Shown piece by piece: positions 48,227 through 59,888 of a stretch of DNA of 64,000 bases. The position numbers and the translations under genes were made by a program. The notes under the pieces were generated by a model. The model was not told where the DNA came from. It saw nothing but the letters and a program-made list of their open reading frames with translations, and searched no databases. The first letter of the stretch is position 1, and the number at the start of each line of letters is the position of its first letter. This DNA is from Paracentrotus lividus (Eukaryota; Echinodermata; Echinoidea; Camarodonta; Echinidae). The stretch spans positions 104,102 through 168,101 of the forward strand of contig CALNVZ010000794.1 of assembly GCA_940671915.1 (NCBI GenBank). Reading direction: 5' to 3'.

Positions 48227-50229
48227 TAGGTTTTCCCGCCCAATTTCATAGGTTTGTCATTCAAACCTATAGAAGGTTCATTCAAATTCAAGCGATACCT
48301 TTTTCCGATCGATATCGGCATTTTTATTTTAAAATACGAGGAATCAAGATTATGCATAGTCACGAAGCTTTATTTTAAGAGCATTTAATTTCATAATTGG
48401 GGCAAAACCATTTCCATGTATTGCATTCAATCTTGTTTTCCCCGTACTTAATTTTATTTATACAGCAAACAAGATCTTTAAACGCGCATACAACTTCATT
48501 AATGTATGTACAATTTAGCATTATGTTCATTCAAATTAACGAGGCATCGTTTTTAGGAGCTCAATTAGCCTGTTCGAGCAATCAATTTCATTTTGAGGAA
48601 CTCAATTTTAAGAAACGTCCATTCAGTTTAAAATTCCGTTTATGTTTTTGTGTTTTCCCTTCATTCCCTATATATTTTCGCATTATATATGATTTTCATA
48701 GCACTGATGCGCAATATAATTATTTAGGCTTATCTTTCAAATCATGTTTTAAGCTATGATTTTATCTAACATTATAACGTATCCGCGATTCCATTACGGG
48801 AGATTCAAAGGAGCCTGACGAGCTTCGAATCCCCCCCCCCCACCTCACCCGAGCCCATAATTGAGAAAAAAGTGCATAAAATCTGGTATTTTGCGGAGCG
48901 CCCAACGTAAAACATCCCCAACAAAAAACAAGAAAACAAAAAGAAGAGAGAGAGAGAGAGAGAAAAAAGCAGGAAACATTATTTATGGATGACCGACTTA
49001 ACCCTACCCCTACCACGGGCGAAATATGACTGTGAGGGTGACCGAATGCCGAAATGTCTTCACACCTACCCCACCCCCTTCTCCCAACCTCCCCGCTCCT
49101 TTTTGCTCGGCCAGCGTAACGCAAAATAAATTCAACTGTATAAGAATCTGAAATATAAATTTTGGCCCCCCCCCCCATAAAATCCTAAATCCGCTACTGT
49201 TAAAATTGGTGCTTTGTATTGTTTTTTTAAAGGTCATTTAAAAATTATAGGCTGTTGTCTATTTTTTCCGTGTTTGTATTTTGTTCGCATCTGATATTAA
49301 TCTTATATCAAAAAAACTTTTTTGTTTTTTGTTTTTTGTTACTTGGTTTCTTTCTTTTAATCTTTACGTCCTGTATTAAGTCGAAGACACTTATAATGGA
49401 TTTTTTCTTTTTAGTTCGTACAGTACAGATTTATTGTTTATTTGTCTTTTACATATATAGATATTTATATGGGGGCATATACGGGCCTTTTCATAAGCAT
49501 TTTCTTTCACACAATAGGTCTATGTGAAAATCAAGTCTTGATTTTTAATAGGGTAACATACAAGATTTGGTATTACTTTCAATAATAAATTATATGTGCG
49601 TGTCCAGTGTTCTTTCTTTTTGTCTTTGCATCCACTATTTCATTTTCGTTGCTATGAGGGACTTATCCATGGCTGCAGGGTAAACAAAGTCATGGTAAAC
49701 CGTTTTGATAACCTATAATGTCATGTCTTCTTGACGATGAATCTTAAATAGAATGCACTTATTTTTAACATGCTAGCCTTGTAATGAATTTGAATGACCC
49801 AAGCAAGTCCGAGGCCATCCCCATTTGAATTTGAATGCATATATCTAATAATCTATGCATAAAGTTTCATTGTGAACGACTCTTTTTCTAAATGTATTGC
49901 ACGGATAACTAATTCGATCGATCGAAAATAAAAATTAAACATTCCCAATGCTAAGGTTAAATGTTCTTTGTCTAAACTTAGATGACTGATTCGAAAATGC
50001 TTTACAAGGATTCAAATCTCAAACAAAGCAAAAATGAAATTGAATGAAAATTCTTTAAACGCTTATCGACTTGGCACATTTAAAAAGATCATTGCATAAA
50101 TAAATGAATTGAACGAACTTAATGTAAGTTTAAATGGAAGTTGGCCCAAACGATCACAACTGTGGTGAAATTGAATGATCTTAAAATAGATTCAAATGAT
50201 AATTGTATGAAAGTGACCGGGAAAACCTA
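48227..50229. mobile_element. AGGTTTTCCCG-tipped element B, inserted in element A
   Basis: 2,003 bp with tips TAGGTTTTCCCGCCCAA and GACCGGGAAAACCTA. The flanking sequence on both sides is element A, split at a CAATAATA site that is intact in element B itself. Elements A and B are close copies along their whole length. The C-rich interior (about 48,830-49,170) gives spurious frames. No coding potential. Confidence 0.8.
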
Positions 50230-50882
50230 TAAAATATAATGTGCGTGTCCAGTGTTCTTTCTTTTTGCCTTTGCATCCACTATTTCATTTTCGTTGCTAT
50301 GAAGGACTTATCCATGGCTGCAGGGTAAACAAAGTCATGGTAAACCGTTTTGATAACCAACAATATCATATCTTCAGTACAATACACATACAATCTTAAA
50401 TAGAATACACTTATTTTTAACATGCTTGCCTTATAATGAATTTGAATGACCTATGAAAGTCCGAGGCCATCCCCATTTGAATTTGAATGCATATTTCTAA
50501 TAATCTATGCATAAAGTTTCAACGTGAACGTCTCTTTTTCTAAATGTGTTGCACGGATAATTAGTTCGATCGAGCGAAAAGAAATATTAAACATTTCCAA
50601 TTCTAAAGTTGAATGTTCATTATCTAAACTTAGATGACTGATTCGAAGAATGCTTTACAAGGATTCAAATCTCAAACGAAGCAAAAATGAAATTGAATGA
50701 AAATTCTTTAAACGCTTATCGACTTGGCACATTTAAAAAGATCATTGCATAAATAAATGAATTGAACGAACTTAATGTAAGTTTAAATGGAGGTTGGCCC
50801 AAACGATCACAACTGTGGTGAAATTGAATGATCATACAATAGATTTAAATGATATTTGTATGAAAGTGACCGGGAAAACCTA

Positions 50883-52035
50883 AATTACATGCTTTAGTCT
50901 ATGTGACAAGACACGAGCAGCGATTTTGTAATCAACATTCAGTAATGATATTGGGCACCAATTGGCAAGGCGCGTCTTTGGGCCCTTTTTATACATTAGA
51001 GTAACAACAGATTGTTTGTGTGACCATGGCAATTCTCCAATACGAAAACCAGTATTTAAACTGTCTAGCACTAAGTCTTTTAACTCTGACCAAAAACATT
51101 TATAGAATTCAACTGGTAGGCCGTCACTGCCTGGAGATTTATTGTTATTCATATCTTTTAAAGAATTCCAACATTCAGCTTCAGTATTAAATTAAAGCAG
51201 ACCTTCACAGCTGTCTGCTTCTTCTTCACATAATGAATGAAGATCAATGTTTGTAAACACGTCTTGAAAATCACGTTCATAATAATATTGATGATCATTA
51301 GTTGAATACAAGTTTGTATAATAATTATGTACATGCTTTAGAATATCATCTTTAATGATTTTTCCATTAACTTCTAAACAGTCAATTTCTATTTTCTGAC
51401 CCCTTTTCTTTTCGAGTTGCAAAAAAAATCTATTCGATTTTTCACCTTTTTCTAACCATTTCTCCCTTGAGCATACAAATGCACATTTACATTGATATGT
51501 ATACCATTTTGTCAATATCTTGTTTTATTGTTTTCATTCTATTTGTATCTTCTACTGATCAAGTGCATTCATTTTCAGATAGAATTTTCAATTCCTTTTC
51601 TAAATTAATAATGTTACCTCTTTTTTTATTATTTACATCTACTGCATATTTGATACTACGTTTCTTTATCTTGATTTTACAAAGTTCCCATTTTTGCTGT
51701 GAATCCAAATATCTATTTTCAAGTTTTAGTTTTCGAATTACATCTGTTATTTTCATTCTATATATTTCATCTCCAAGTAAGGAGCAATTTAATTTCCAAA
51801 TACCTTTCCCATGTTTCTGTTCACACACCTTGATTATAAGTGAAACAGCATTGTGGTCGCATTTTAATGCGGGTCTAATATCAGTTGAGTATACACTATG
51901 TACAAAATCAGTTGGAATAAGCCAATAATCTAGTCTAGAGAACATTTTTTGAGAGACCTGTCTCCAGGTATACTGATTTGTATCTGGATTAAATTTTCTC
52001 CAAATGTCAATTAGATTAAATAAACGTTGAAAACG
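50883..52035 (-). pseudogene. LINE-1 ORF2, endonuclease C-terminal part and reverse transcriptase fingers
   Basis: On the minus strand: FNLIDIWRKFNP, QYTWRQVSQKMFSRLDYWL and ALKCDHNAVSL, the end of an L1-type APE endonuclease, lie in a continuous frame at 51,559-52,035. Next comes WLEKGEKSNRFFLQLEKKRG (51,192-51,515), the usual linker to RT. Then NNKSPGSDGLPVEFYK, VVTLMYKKG and WCPISLLNVDYKI (50,880-51,152), the RT fingers. The frame stops at LKHVI, where element A begins. The first residues of the long frame above 52,035 belong to the Penelope element. Confidence 0.85.
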
Positions 52036-52109
52036 TGACAAATTACCCACAAAATTAAACTTTTGATCCAAATGCAAATGAATATTATCGGTAAAAATAT
52101 TTACCTCCA

Positions 52110-52152
52110 AATTTTCGACTGAATACTTCAGTCTTCTTCAGGGATATGACCC
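52110..52152 (-). ncRNA. Hammerhead-like core in the Penelope terminal repeat
   Basis: On the minus strand CTGAAGA (fits CUGANGA) is followed by a perfect 7-bp hairpin (GACTGAA, loop GTA, TTCAGTC) and then GAAAA. That is the order CUGANGA, helix II, GAAA of a hammerhead ribozyme core. One extra A lies before the hairpin. The inverted copy is at about 54,096-54,138. Hammerhead motifs are established in Penelope terminal repeats. This one may be degenerate, since helices I and III are not evident. Confidence 0.4.
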
Positions 52153-54018
52153 GTGATCCAATCACCGCCGGAAGTGACGTAGCGGCGAAGGACTGAGTCA
52201 TACACTCTTGGAAGCTTGTATCGTCCACCGTCACGGTTCAGTGAAGGTTGGTGCGCCCTAATGTAGATGGCTTCCTTCACACCTCTCTCAAACCATCTGT
52301 CCTCCCTGTCCAGGATCTCCACCTTGTCGAGGTCCACGGTATGTCCCGGCGATTCAATATGAATATGCTGTGAGACTTCCGACGACACGGAGCTGGGGCG
52401 ACGATGTCCCAAAAATCTAGTCTTCAGGGAACGTTCTGTTTCCCCAATGTAGGATTCTTTACATAAGCCAGTCGTTGTTTTGCCTTGGCAAGAAATCCTA
52501 TATATCACACCGGTAAGATTCTTCTTTTCAGTCTTGTCCTTGGGAGCTACTAAGAATTGCTTCAAGGTTCTAGTGGGTTTGAAGCACACGCGAAATCCGT
52601 GTTGACGAAAATTACGCTTCAACGCTTCTGATAGACCCTTGATGTACGGTAAAACAACAAGTCCCTTCGAAGTGGATGAAGATCTATCTGAAGACTTGTT
52701 GTTATCCTTCGGGTTGCGGACTCTGTCGGTAGCCCACTTTGGATATCCACACTTAGAAAGCGCCTTAGAGACAGTTCTTTTCTCTTCAATAATGGCTTCC
52801 GGTTCCGTGACAACTGTGTCCGCTCCATGGAATAAAGTGTGGATCACTCCTAATTTGTGTTCTAGAGGATGATTGGATTCAAAGTTCAGATATTGGTCTG
52901 TATGTGTGGCATTGCGGAATACCCTAACCTTTAGAGAGCCCTCTTCTAGGATAATGGTTAGGGTATCTAGAAATGCGAGAGATCTATTCTGCTCCTCCTC
53001 AGTAGTGAACTTGATGTCTGGATCAACAGAGTTAAGATGATCAGTAAATCCTTGAGCATGTCCCTTCTTCAGTTTAGTGTATGTGTCGTCAACGTAGCGA
53101 TACCACCACACAGGTGGATGGGGTGCAGAATCAATCGCTAGTTGTTCGAAGTGTTCCATGTACAGGTTACACACAAAGGGGAGACTGGTGAACCATTGCC
53201 GCTCCATGAATCTGTAAGAAGTAAACGCCATTGTACACAAAATAAATACACCGAAGACAAACCTCCAGGAGTCGAATAATTTGTTCCGGTGACAATTTGG
53301 TGCGTTCCTTCAAAGATGTGTCTTGTTCCAATCTAGATCGAATAACTGTTAGTGCTTTATCAACTGGAACAGATGTAAACAATGCAGTAACATCGTAAGA
53401 TCTTAATTCTTCGTCCTCTTCAACATATTCATGTTTGATATTTTCCACAAATGTTTGAGAATTCGGGATATGATGAGGAGAATTTCCCACTAACGGTGAA
53501 AGGATGTTCGCTAACAGTTTAGCACAACTATACGTTATAGATCCGATACTGCTAACGATGGGTCGAAGCGGAGTACCATCTTTGTGTACCTTTGGAAGTC
53601 CATAGAACTTAGGAGGGGTCTCTGTTGTTGGATATAATTTCCGGTAATCGTCCCTGTTTAATCCTCCTTCGTTTTCTAAGTCCTGAAGAACGGATATAAC
53701 CTCTTTCTTGTATTTTGAAGTAGGATCTTTCTTGCCTAATCTCTTGTATATTGACTCATCACTGAGAAGGGTTTCACATTTCTTGTTGTATTCAGTAGTA
53801 TCTAGAACAACAGCTATCCTTCCCTTGTCTGCTGGAAGAATTCTAATGTCTTTATCTTTCTTTAGATCATTCAAAGACTTGAGCTCCTCTTTACTCAAAT
53901 TTGATTCAAGTTTCTTCGGTCTATTTAGTAGAGTAGCGACACTTGAGCGTAACTCACTAGCACTGCGATCGGATAACTTACGGCAGGCTGACTCGGTGCG
54001 TGTGATGATGTCTATCAC
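52128..54018 (-). pseudogene. Penelope-like reverse transcriptase / GIY-YIG endonuclease
   Basis: The first frame (53,167-54,018, 283 residues) holds DIRILPADKG, PPKFYGLPKVHKDGTPLRP and SYDVTALFTSVPVDKAL: RT motifs up to the first catalytic aspartate. The second frame (52,128-53,240, 370 residues) continues with VCNLYMEHFE and the catalytic YRYVDD at residues 47-52. It then carries the C-terminal nuclease: GVIYRISCQG, SYIGETERSLKTRFLGHR and the terminal HIPEED. The protein would both cut the target and copy the RNA. The change of frame falls in the RT B motif, so this copy is not translatable as one protein. The 54-kb side probably lacks some N-terminal sequence. Confidence 0.9.
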
Positions 54019-54249
54019 CGGGACTTCAGTCGGTGCGACGGAAAATTTAATCCTTTTGCTAGCACTGACAACTCCGGATCGTTGAGAAGACGTTTCGGGT
54101 CATATCCCTGAAGAAGACTGAAGTATTCAGTCGAAAATTTGGAGGTAAATATTTTTACCGATAATATTCATTTGCATTTGGATCAAAAGTTTAATTTTGT
54201 GGATGTTTCACCAATGCAGTTTAACTTTCATTCGATTGTGACAAATTAC

Positions 54250-54790
54250 GCTTTCTCATATTAATGTGTGAGATTCCATTGGTATCCAATGTTCGATTTT
54301 GGACACAGTTAATATCACCTCCAACAAGAAGTACATCATCAGAGTTTTTATACTTCTGTGACCATATTTTCAGTATTTAAAAAAAAAAAAATCTTCTTTT
54401 TGGGAACTTTTGGTTGGTGCATATATATTGATACAAAAGTATGATTTACCATTTAGACAAAATCGTAAAGCGATTATTCGCCCATCTCCTCGTGAGAAAT
54501 CTTTTACCAATGTAAATGAGTTGTATAATCTGTTATTCACTAGAATCGCTACTCCCTTTGAATGATTAGATCCATTATTGAAATAACATAAACCATTCCA
54601 TTCTGATCTTATTATGGATTCAAGTTCCTTTGTTACGAATGTTTCTTGCGAAAATACAATATGACATTTCTGATATTGAATCCAATGGAATATTTTGTTT
54701 CTTTTAATCTTGTCTCTTATGCCTCTTACATTGAGGGAAACAAAATGTATCCGTGATACTTCATTTATTACTTTCTTTTCTTTCTCTTCA
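54250..54790 (-). pseudogene. LINE-1 ORF2, endonuclease N-terminal part
   Basis: The minus strand reads IHFVSLNVRGIRDKIKRNKI, VFSQETFV, SEWNG, SKGVAILVNN and INIYAPT, all standard APE endonuclease motifs of L1/Tx1 LINEs, including the catalytic N and E. After a run of 13 T (54,378-54,390) the frame shifts and continues with ILKIWSQKYKN and VLLVGGDINCVQN. The frame then reaches the Penelope target site at NLS. On the far side of that insertion the same frame goes on with RFQRLFNLIDIW. Confidence 0.85.
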
Positions 54791-54835
54791 ATAATATTTC
54801 ATCTTTGCAAGGTTGTGAAGTGGTGTTATTTTTTC

Positions 54836-55974
54836 TTACTTTGTATATTTTGCGCGTAACGGCTGCTCCTTCCTTCTTGCTGCGATATTCTCTTTCTGAA
54901 TCTCAGATAGTGGAATGAGATCAGCTTCATCGCATCCACTTAGAAATTCCTCATCACCATCTGACTCGCTTTTTTCTGACGCATTGCTGTCACTGCATTC
55001 ATCTCTACTGACGACTTGTGACGTACTAGCTCCGCGACTTTTTGATGACGCTTCGCGTGCATTCTTACGGGTTTTGATGGCCGATCTCGTACCGGCTGCA
55101 ACACTACTCGAGCTGGCTTTAGCTTTTTGAGCTCTTTCCTTTCTTAGGGCTTTAATGATGAAATCCTCGAGATTCGTCTGTCGCGTTGCTTCGCGTTCCG
55201 TGTGCTCCATGCTCAACGTAGGTTGATCTTCAGATGTGGGTTCCCCTTCAGCTTCAGGTTGTAGCATTGCGACTTCTTGATCACGATCGTCGTTATGATC
55301 ATTAGCAGCCGCGTCGTTCGTTGCCAGGGCGTTACGTAATACCTTGGAGCCTTCGGGACACTCACTTTGGATATGACCAGATTCCTTGCATTGTTTGCAT
55401 CGTATTTCATTCGTGCACGTTGTCACATGATGCCCTGCTTGTAGGCATCTTGAACATGTCGCACTTAAAGGCTGACCTAGATGGTAGATGCGAGCAACGA
55501 AAGAGCTTAGAAGAACCAACTTACGTGAAAGAGGATGAGATGGTGGTCGAATGTAAAGAACAAGATCTCCATTCAGGCAGCTGGTCAGCTGCCCGTTCAC
55601 TCTCAATTTCTGCCGCACGATGGCGCCGCTAATCTCGTATTTCCGTGCTTGCAACTCTGTTCTGATCACATCGTCCCCAACTGATAACGGAATGTCTTGA
55701 ATCGTTACCTTTGTCAAATTGTCCTCTTTTTCTCTAGTATACGGGTTTAGGTCGTAAATTGGGGAAGGTGTGCCCCGTACTGTTATCCCTTTGGAAATCA
55801 AGCGAATGCGTTCTTTCGAGCAGGTCAGATAAATTCGCCATAGACTGCGAATTCGTTGAATTCCGGCGATTTTTTCCCCTTTTCCGCCTTTGGCAAGGGT
55901 CATATACAGCTCCTCACCAGTAAGCGCTTTCTTATCAGTATCTCGTACATCATTCTCGCGTAGAAAAACCGGTT
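54836..55974 (-). CDS. LINE-1 ORF1 protein with two CCHC zinc knuckles (main part)
   Basis: An intact frame of about 380 codons; 355 follow the first in-segment ATG. Two C-X2-C-X4-H-X4-C knuckles, CSRCLQAGHHVTTC and CKQCKESGHIQSEC, lie near residues 150-185 of that stretch. They are followed by an acidic and Ser-rich tail with KTRKNAREASSK-type basic patches. This is the layout of Tx1/L1 ORF1 RNA-binding proteins. The true N terminus lies across the 6.4-kb insertion at 62,378-62,434. Upstream of the internal ATG the frame is open through FLRENDVRDTDKKALTGEEL to the insertion point. Confidence 0.85.
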
Positions 55975-56974
55975 TTAACCCTTAATCATGATCATTTTCT
56001 CTAATTTTCTTTTTAGCCTTGATGGAAAGATTTGAAATGATAACTATTGATGATATTTTAATATATTTGGATTTTTATGTTTTGCTGATATTTTACTATA
56101 TAATTTAGGGAAGATAGAAATTTTCATGTTGTAAAAATTGTTAAAATCAATGTTGAACACCGATCAAAATAAACTTTGATCCCTCCCTTAGACAAACGAG
56201 TCAAGCCTGTAACCATATAATTAGATTTAACTTAAAGAACAATAACAACTCTACACCTCAGACGTGTTTACTTGGGGTAGGACTGAGGGTGCCTTGGTGG
56301 GTCGCGTAAACAAAAAGGGGCCCCCAAAATAAAAATAAAATGACGAAAATGGCCATCTTCTGGAGGTTGCAAACTATTTGGAAGAAAAGTCCCTGGAAAG
56401 GATTGAGGGAACGTCCAAAATATAGCCGGGACCCCGATAGAGTGAAAGCAGTGACCAACACATTCAAGAAATTCAAGCCGGAGCAACATAGCATCGTTGG
56501 AGCCAGAAAAACATATTCCACCTTTATGACGAACAGTGTAATTCATCGAGAGCAAAAAACACTGTACTGTAGAGTTATATTTGTATTGTCTTTGACTCAA
56601 ATTGAAATGAAACAGGCCCCCCCCCCCCCCCAAGGTAGGGAGAGGCAGGGGAGAAAACAGCTGGTAAACACAGAATTGAGAAAAGAAGACTCTAATAACA
56701 TACAGCAACCAGAGACAGTTTCAGATTGATCGGAAACAGTTCCAGTGAAAATTAGGGGGGGGGGGGAGCAACAACACAGATATTGTGCATTTGTTATGTT
56801 TAGAATGTCACCCAATTTACTTATTTTTCTCTTTCAGAGAAATGAAATTTGACAATTTTGTGTCAAAATCAATTTTGTCAATGTTACTTTGGACAGATTA
56901 GAGAAAATGTGTTAAACAAATGTTTATTTTAGAACTTGACTTTAACTTAAATCATGGTATAATGAGAACAAATG

Positions 56975-57245
56975 ACAATGATATTAATGATGATGATGGA
57001 GGTGGTGGTGGTGGTGCTGTTCAAAACCCTTACAATTATCCTCGTCACCTTCATTATCATCGTGCATAATCGCAACCACCACCTGCATCACCATCGCCAT
57101 CATCAACCACTACCAACTTCATACTAATCCCCATCCTCCACTAAGATTTTAAAAAATATTATCTTCATCACCGCCATCACCAACATATCTCACAACTGCC
57201 ATCACCATCATGACCATCACCTTCATCAGTATCATCATGAATATG
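56975..57245. repeat. GATGGTGGT / CATCACCATC simple repeats, left arm
   Basis: Trinucleotide-biased runs (GGTGGTGGTGG, CATCACCATCATC). The mirror image is in the right arm at about 61,080-61,390, where frames of poly-His and poly-Met are artefacts. Confidence 0.8.
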
Positions 57246-58604
57246 ATTTTCATAATCATGTTGTTATTATCAAGTAAACGTTAAAGTCTCAAAGATGGAT
57301 GAAATGAAGCCTTTTCTGGGGAGAAAATTATTTTGCCTTCAGCTTCGACAGAAAGGATTTTGAAATTACAAATTTCCATTTCATTTTCATTACAGGTCCC
57401 GAAAGAAATAAGATTGGAAAGATGACACTTTAAAAATCAAACAATATACAATGATATAGATGGGGCAAAGAATACAAAGAGGAACACTAAATTCTTCTTC
57501 CATTCCACAAGACAATTCCGTGTCATCATACAATGCTACGATGGCTACATGATGGCATTGAGAAGGCGTCACGACGTCGTGTTGCCTTCAACAGATCATC
57601 GGGCGGGTTCGCGTTTCCCTCGCATTGCCTTCGCATTGCCTGCTGCGATGCTCAAACGAAGTGAACCTTCGCAACTCCATCGGGAGTTTTTTTTGGCTGC
57701 CAAAGATTTTGCCGATGCATCGGAAGTTGCTGCCGAAGCCTGAAAAAACTCCACCGATGGTCATGGTAGTTTTAAGATTGCTAATGATACAGGCTGTATC
57801 AAATAAAATGGTAAAGTTGGAAAACATTTTGTTTAATTATAAAAATTAATCACTATCTAATAGTATTCAATATTTCTATAAAGGAGGAACATCAGACATT
57901 TGGTGTTGTAGATCTTGAGATATGACAACTTTTCTACAATCAAGAATCAATCTATTTTTGGCATGCTTTTCCATGGTCTATATTTAGGTTTTGCGCATAG
58001 TGGCCACGAATTCATTGCTCCGGAAAAATGAATGTGTGTAATATCGATCAGCTTCTCTCCGCACACTTTTTTTTAAATGTGGTACCAAATACAGACATTA
58101 TTTCAGAAGATGTCATAATTTAATTACTTTTCCCCCATTGTTCCATTCTTTTTGAAACAGTCTGTAGTACTCCAAAATGGCCCGATGCTTTTGCGATGCT
58201 TTCGTAATGCATTCGTGTTCAGAGCAAAATTTTGGGTGAATACCTAAGCTAAGATAGAAAAAAAATCTCTCAAAATATGGTCACCCCTCTCAGGGGCAAT
58301 TGTAAAGCCCGCGTCACACTGTCCCGATGGTTAGGAGCGATGGACACACGATGGCGGAAAAACCCATATTTTGCTCTAAACACGATGGCATTACGAAAGC
58401 ATCGGGCCATTTTGGAGTACTACAGACTGTTTCAAAAAGAATGGAACAATAGGGGAAAAGTAATTAAATTATGACATCTTCTGAAATAATGTCTGTATTT
58501 GGTACCACATTAAAAAAAAAGTGTGCGGAGAGGAGTTGATCGATATTACACACATTTATTTCTCCGGAGCAATGAATTCGTGGCCACTATGCGAAAAACC
58601 TATA

Positions 58605-59888
58605 CAGGGTGTATCAATAAAAACGGGACAGTTTTGAAAAGTCTGTCAAAATTTCATTTCAAACTATGATGTCTATATTTTGATGTTTGAGGTCTTATCT
58701 TTCAAATACCACTTAAAATAATAAGTTTCGTTCATGCTTGAGCTCACACAGAACGTTTTTGTCGGAGGCCTCCAAAAAAGGCTTGCGCACAAAATGGAAG
58801 AAATGAGAAATATGATCATCAGACTTTTGCTAATTAGCAGACTTACTCTTAACCCTTTATTATCTTTGCCATTATTTTAAAATAAAGCTATCAAAATATT
58901 TACAAAGCTAATTATTTACTGAATTTATTTTGTTTTTCACATGTTAATATATACCTTTTGGCATTGAATATTCCTTCAACTAAAAAAAAACTAAAAAAAA
59001 AAAAAAAAAACTAAAAAAAAAATTGTCAACCCAAGAAAGGGGATTTGGTTGGTTGGTGATTATTTCATTGAATGATTGCTTTGTTTGATCGTTTTTTGAT
59101 TGGTTGTTTGATTGATGGATGATATTAATTGATCGATTGATTGAATGAAAGATTGATAGATGACATTTGAATGATGATGTTAGATTAATTGTTTCTTTAA
59201 ATGATTGATCGATTACTTTTGATTGATTGTTCAATGATTGATTAATTGTGAAGAATCATAGGAATCGACTCAAAGACTAACTAATCATTGATCACTGAAA
59301 ATTAACATCAATCCGAATGGAAGTACCTGATCAGAATAATATTCAGTATAAATAATACCTTGAATAGCGAAGTCTTCTTTTCCTCCCGCTCAAGCATGAA
59401 CGAAACAAATAAACAAAGCAATCAATCAATCAATTAAAACAGTCATTAAAAAAAAAATCCCCTTTGTTATGGGTAGACAAAAAATAAAAAATAAAATAAC
59501 AAATAAACAAATTTAAAGGAATATATTGTAAAAAGAAAAATATAAAATGAAAAAAAAACAAAACATTAAAGTAAATAAATAGTTTTGTTAATGAATTCAA
59601 ATCATAATCGAAAAGTGGCAAGATTAAGACGTAACAGAGATAAGACTGCATTAGCCAGAAGTCTATCTGATCTGATCGTATTTTCAATTTTCCATTTGTG
59701 CGCAAGCCGTTTTTTGAGACCCCGACAAAAATGTTCTGTGTGTGCTCAAGCATACGAAACTTTTTTTAAAATTGCATTTGAAAGATAAGACTTCAGAGCA
59801 TGATTAACATAAAAATATAGACATCATAATTTGAAACAAAATTTTGACAGACTTTTCAAAACTGTCCCGTTTTTATTTATACGCACTG
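58605..59888. mobile_element. Mariner-like non-autonomous element
   Basis: 1,284 bp flanked by TA. The tips are CAGGGTGTATCAATAAAAAC on the left and the complement of CAGTGCGTATAAATAAAAAC on the right, with arms of about 220 bp including ACGGGACAGTTTTGAAAAG. Excluding it rejoins a module found intact at 60,290-60,330. No transposase is seen; frames at 58,980-59,234 and 59,430-59,753 come from low-complexity sequence. Confidence 0.8.
59040..59265. repeat. Degenerate TTGATTGA repeat
   Basis: Imperfect GATTGATTGATG runs inside the mariner-like element. Confidence 0.8.

Larger units (their letters stand above)
41829..50882. mobile_element. AGGTTTTCCCG-tipped element A, with two nested insertions
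   Basis: The left tip is TAGGTTTTCCTGCCCAA and the right tip GACCGGGAAAACCTA. It interrupts the LINE reverse transcriptase. Its own sequence is about 2 kb (41,829-41,855, 46,906-48,226 and 50,230-50,882). The remainder is a CR1-like LINE and element B, a close relative. It has no transposase. Both halves are strewn with TTCATTCAATT-like words. The target duplication is not clear and could be TA. Confidence 0.7.
52047..54238 (-). mobile_element. Penelope-like element with 11-bp target duplication
   Basis: 2,192 bp inserted in the LINE endonuclease. The flanks are direct copies of TGACAAATTAC (52,036-52,046 and 54,239-54,249). It carries 107-bp inverted terminal copies (52,047-52,153 and 54,095-54,202), nearly identical, with an extra 36-nt tail on the right before the target duplication. 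This layout of inverted terminal copies, short tail and long target duplication is known for Penelope elements. The coding part is in two overlapping minus-strand frames. Confidence 0.9.

Noticed and set aside
54836-55974. Host CCHC zinc-finger gene
   Set aside because: The frame is intact, but it lies directly upstream of a LINE endonuclease/RT on the same strand and has the ORF1 layout.
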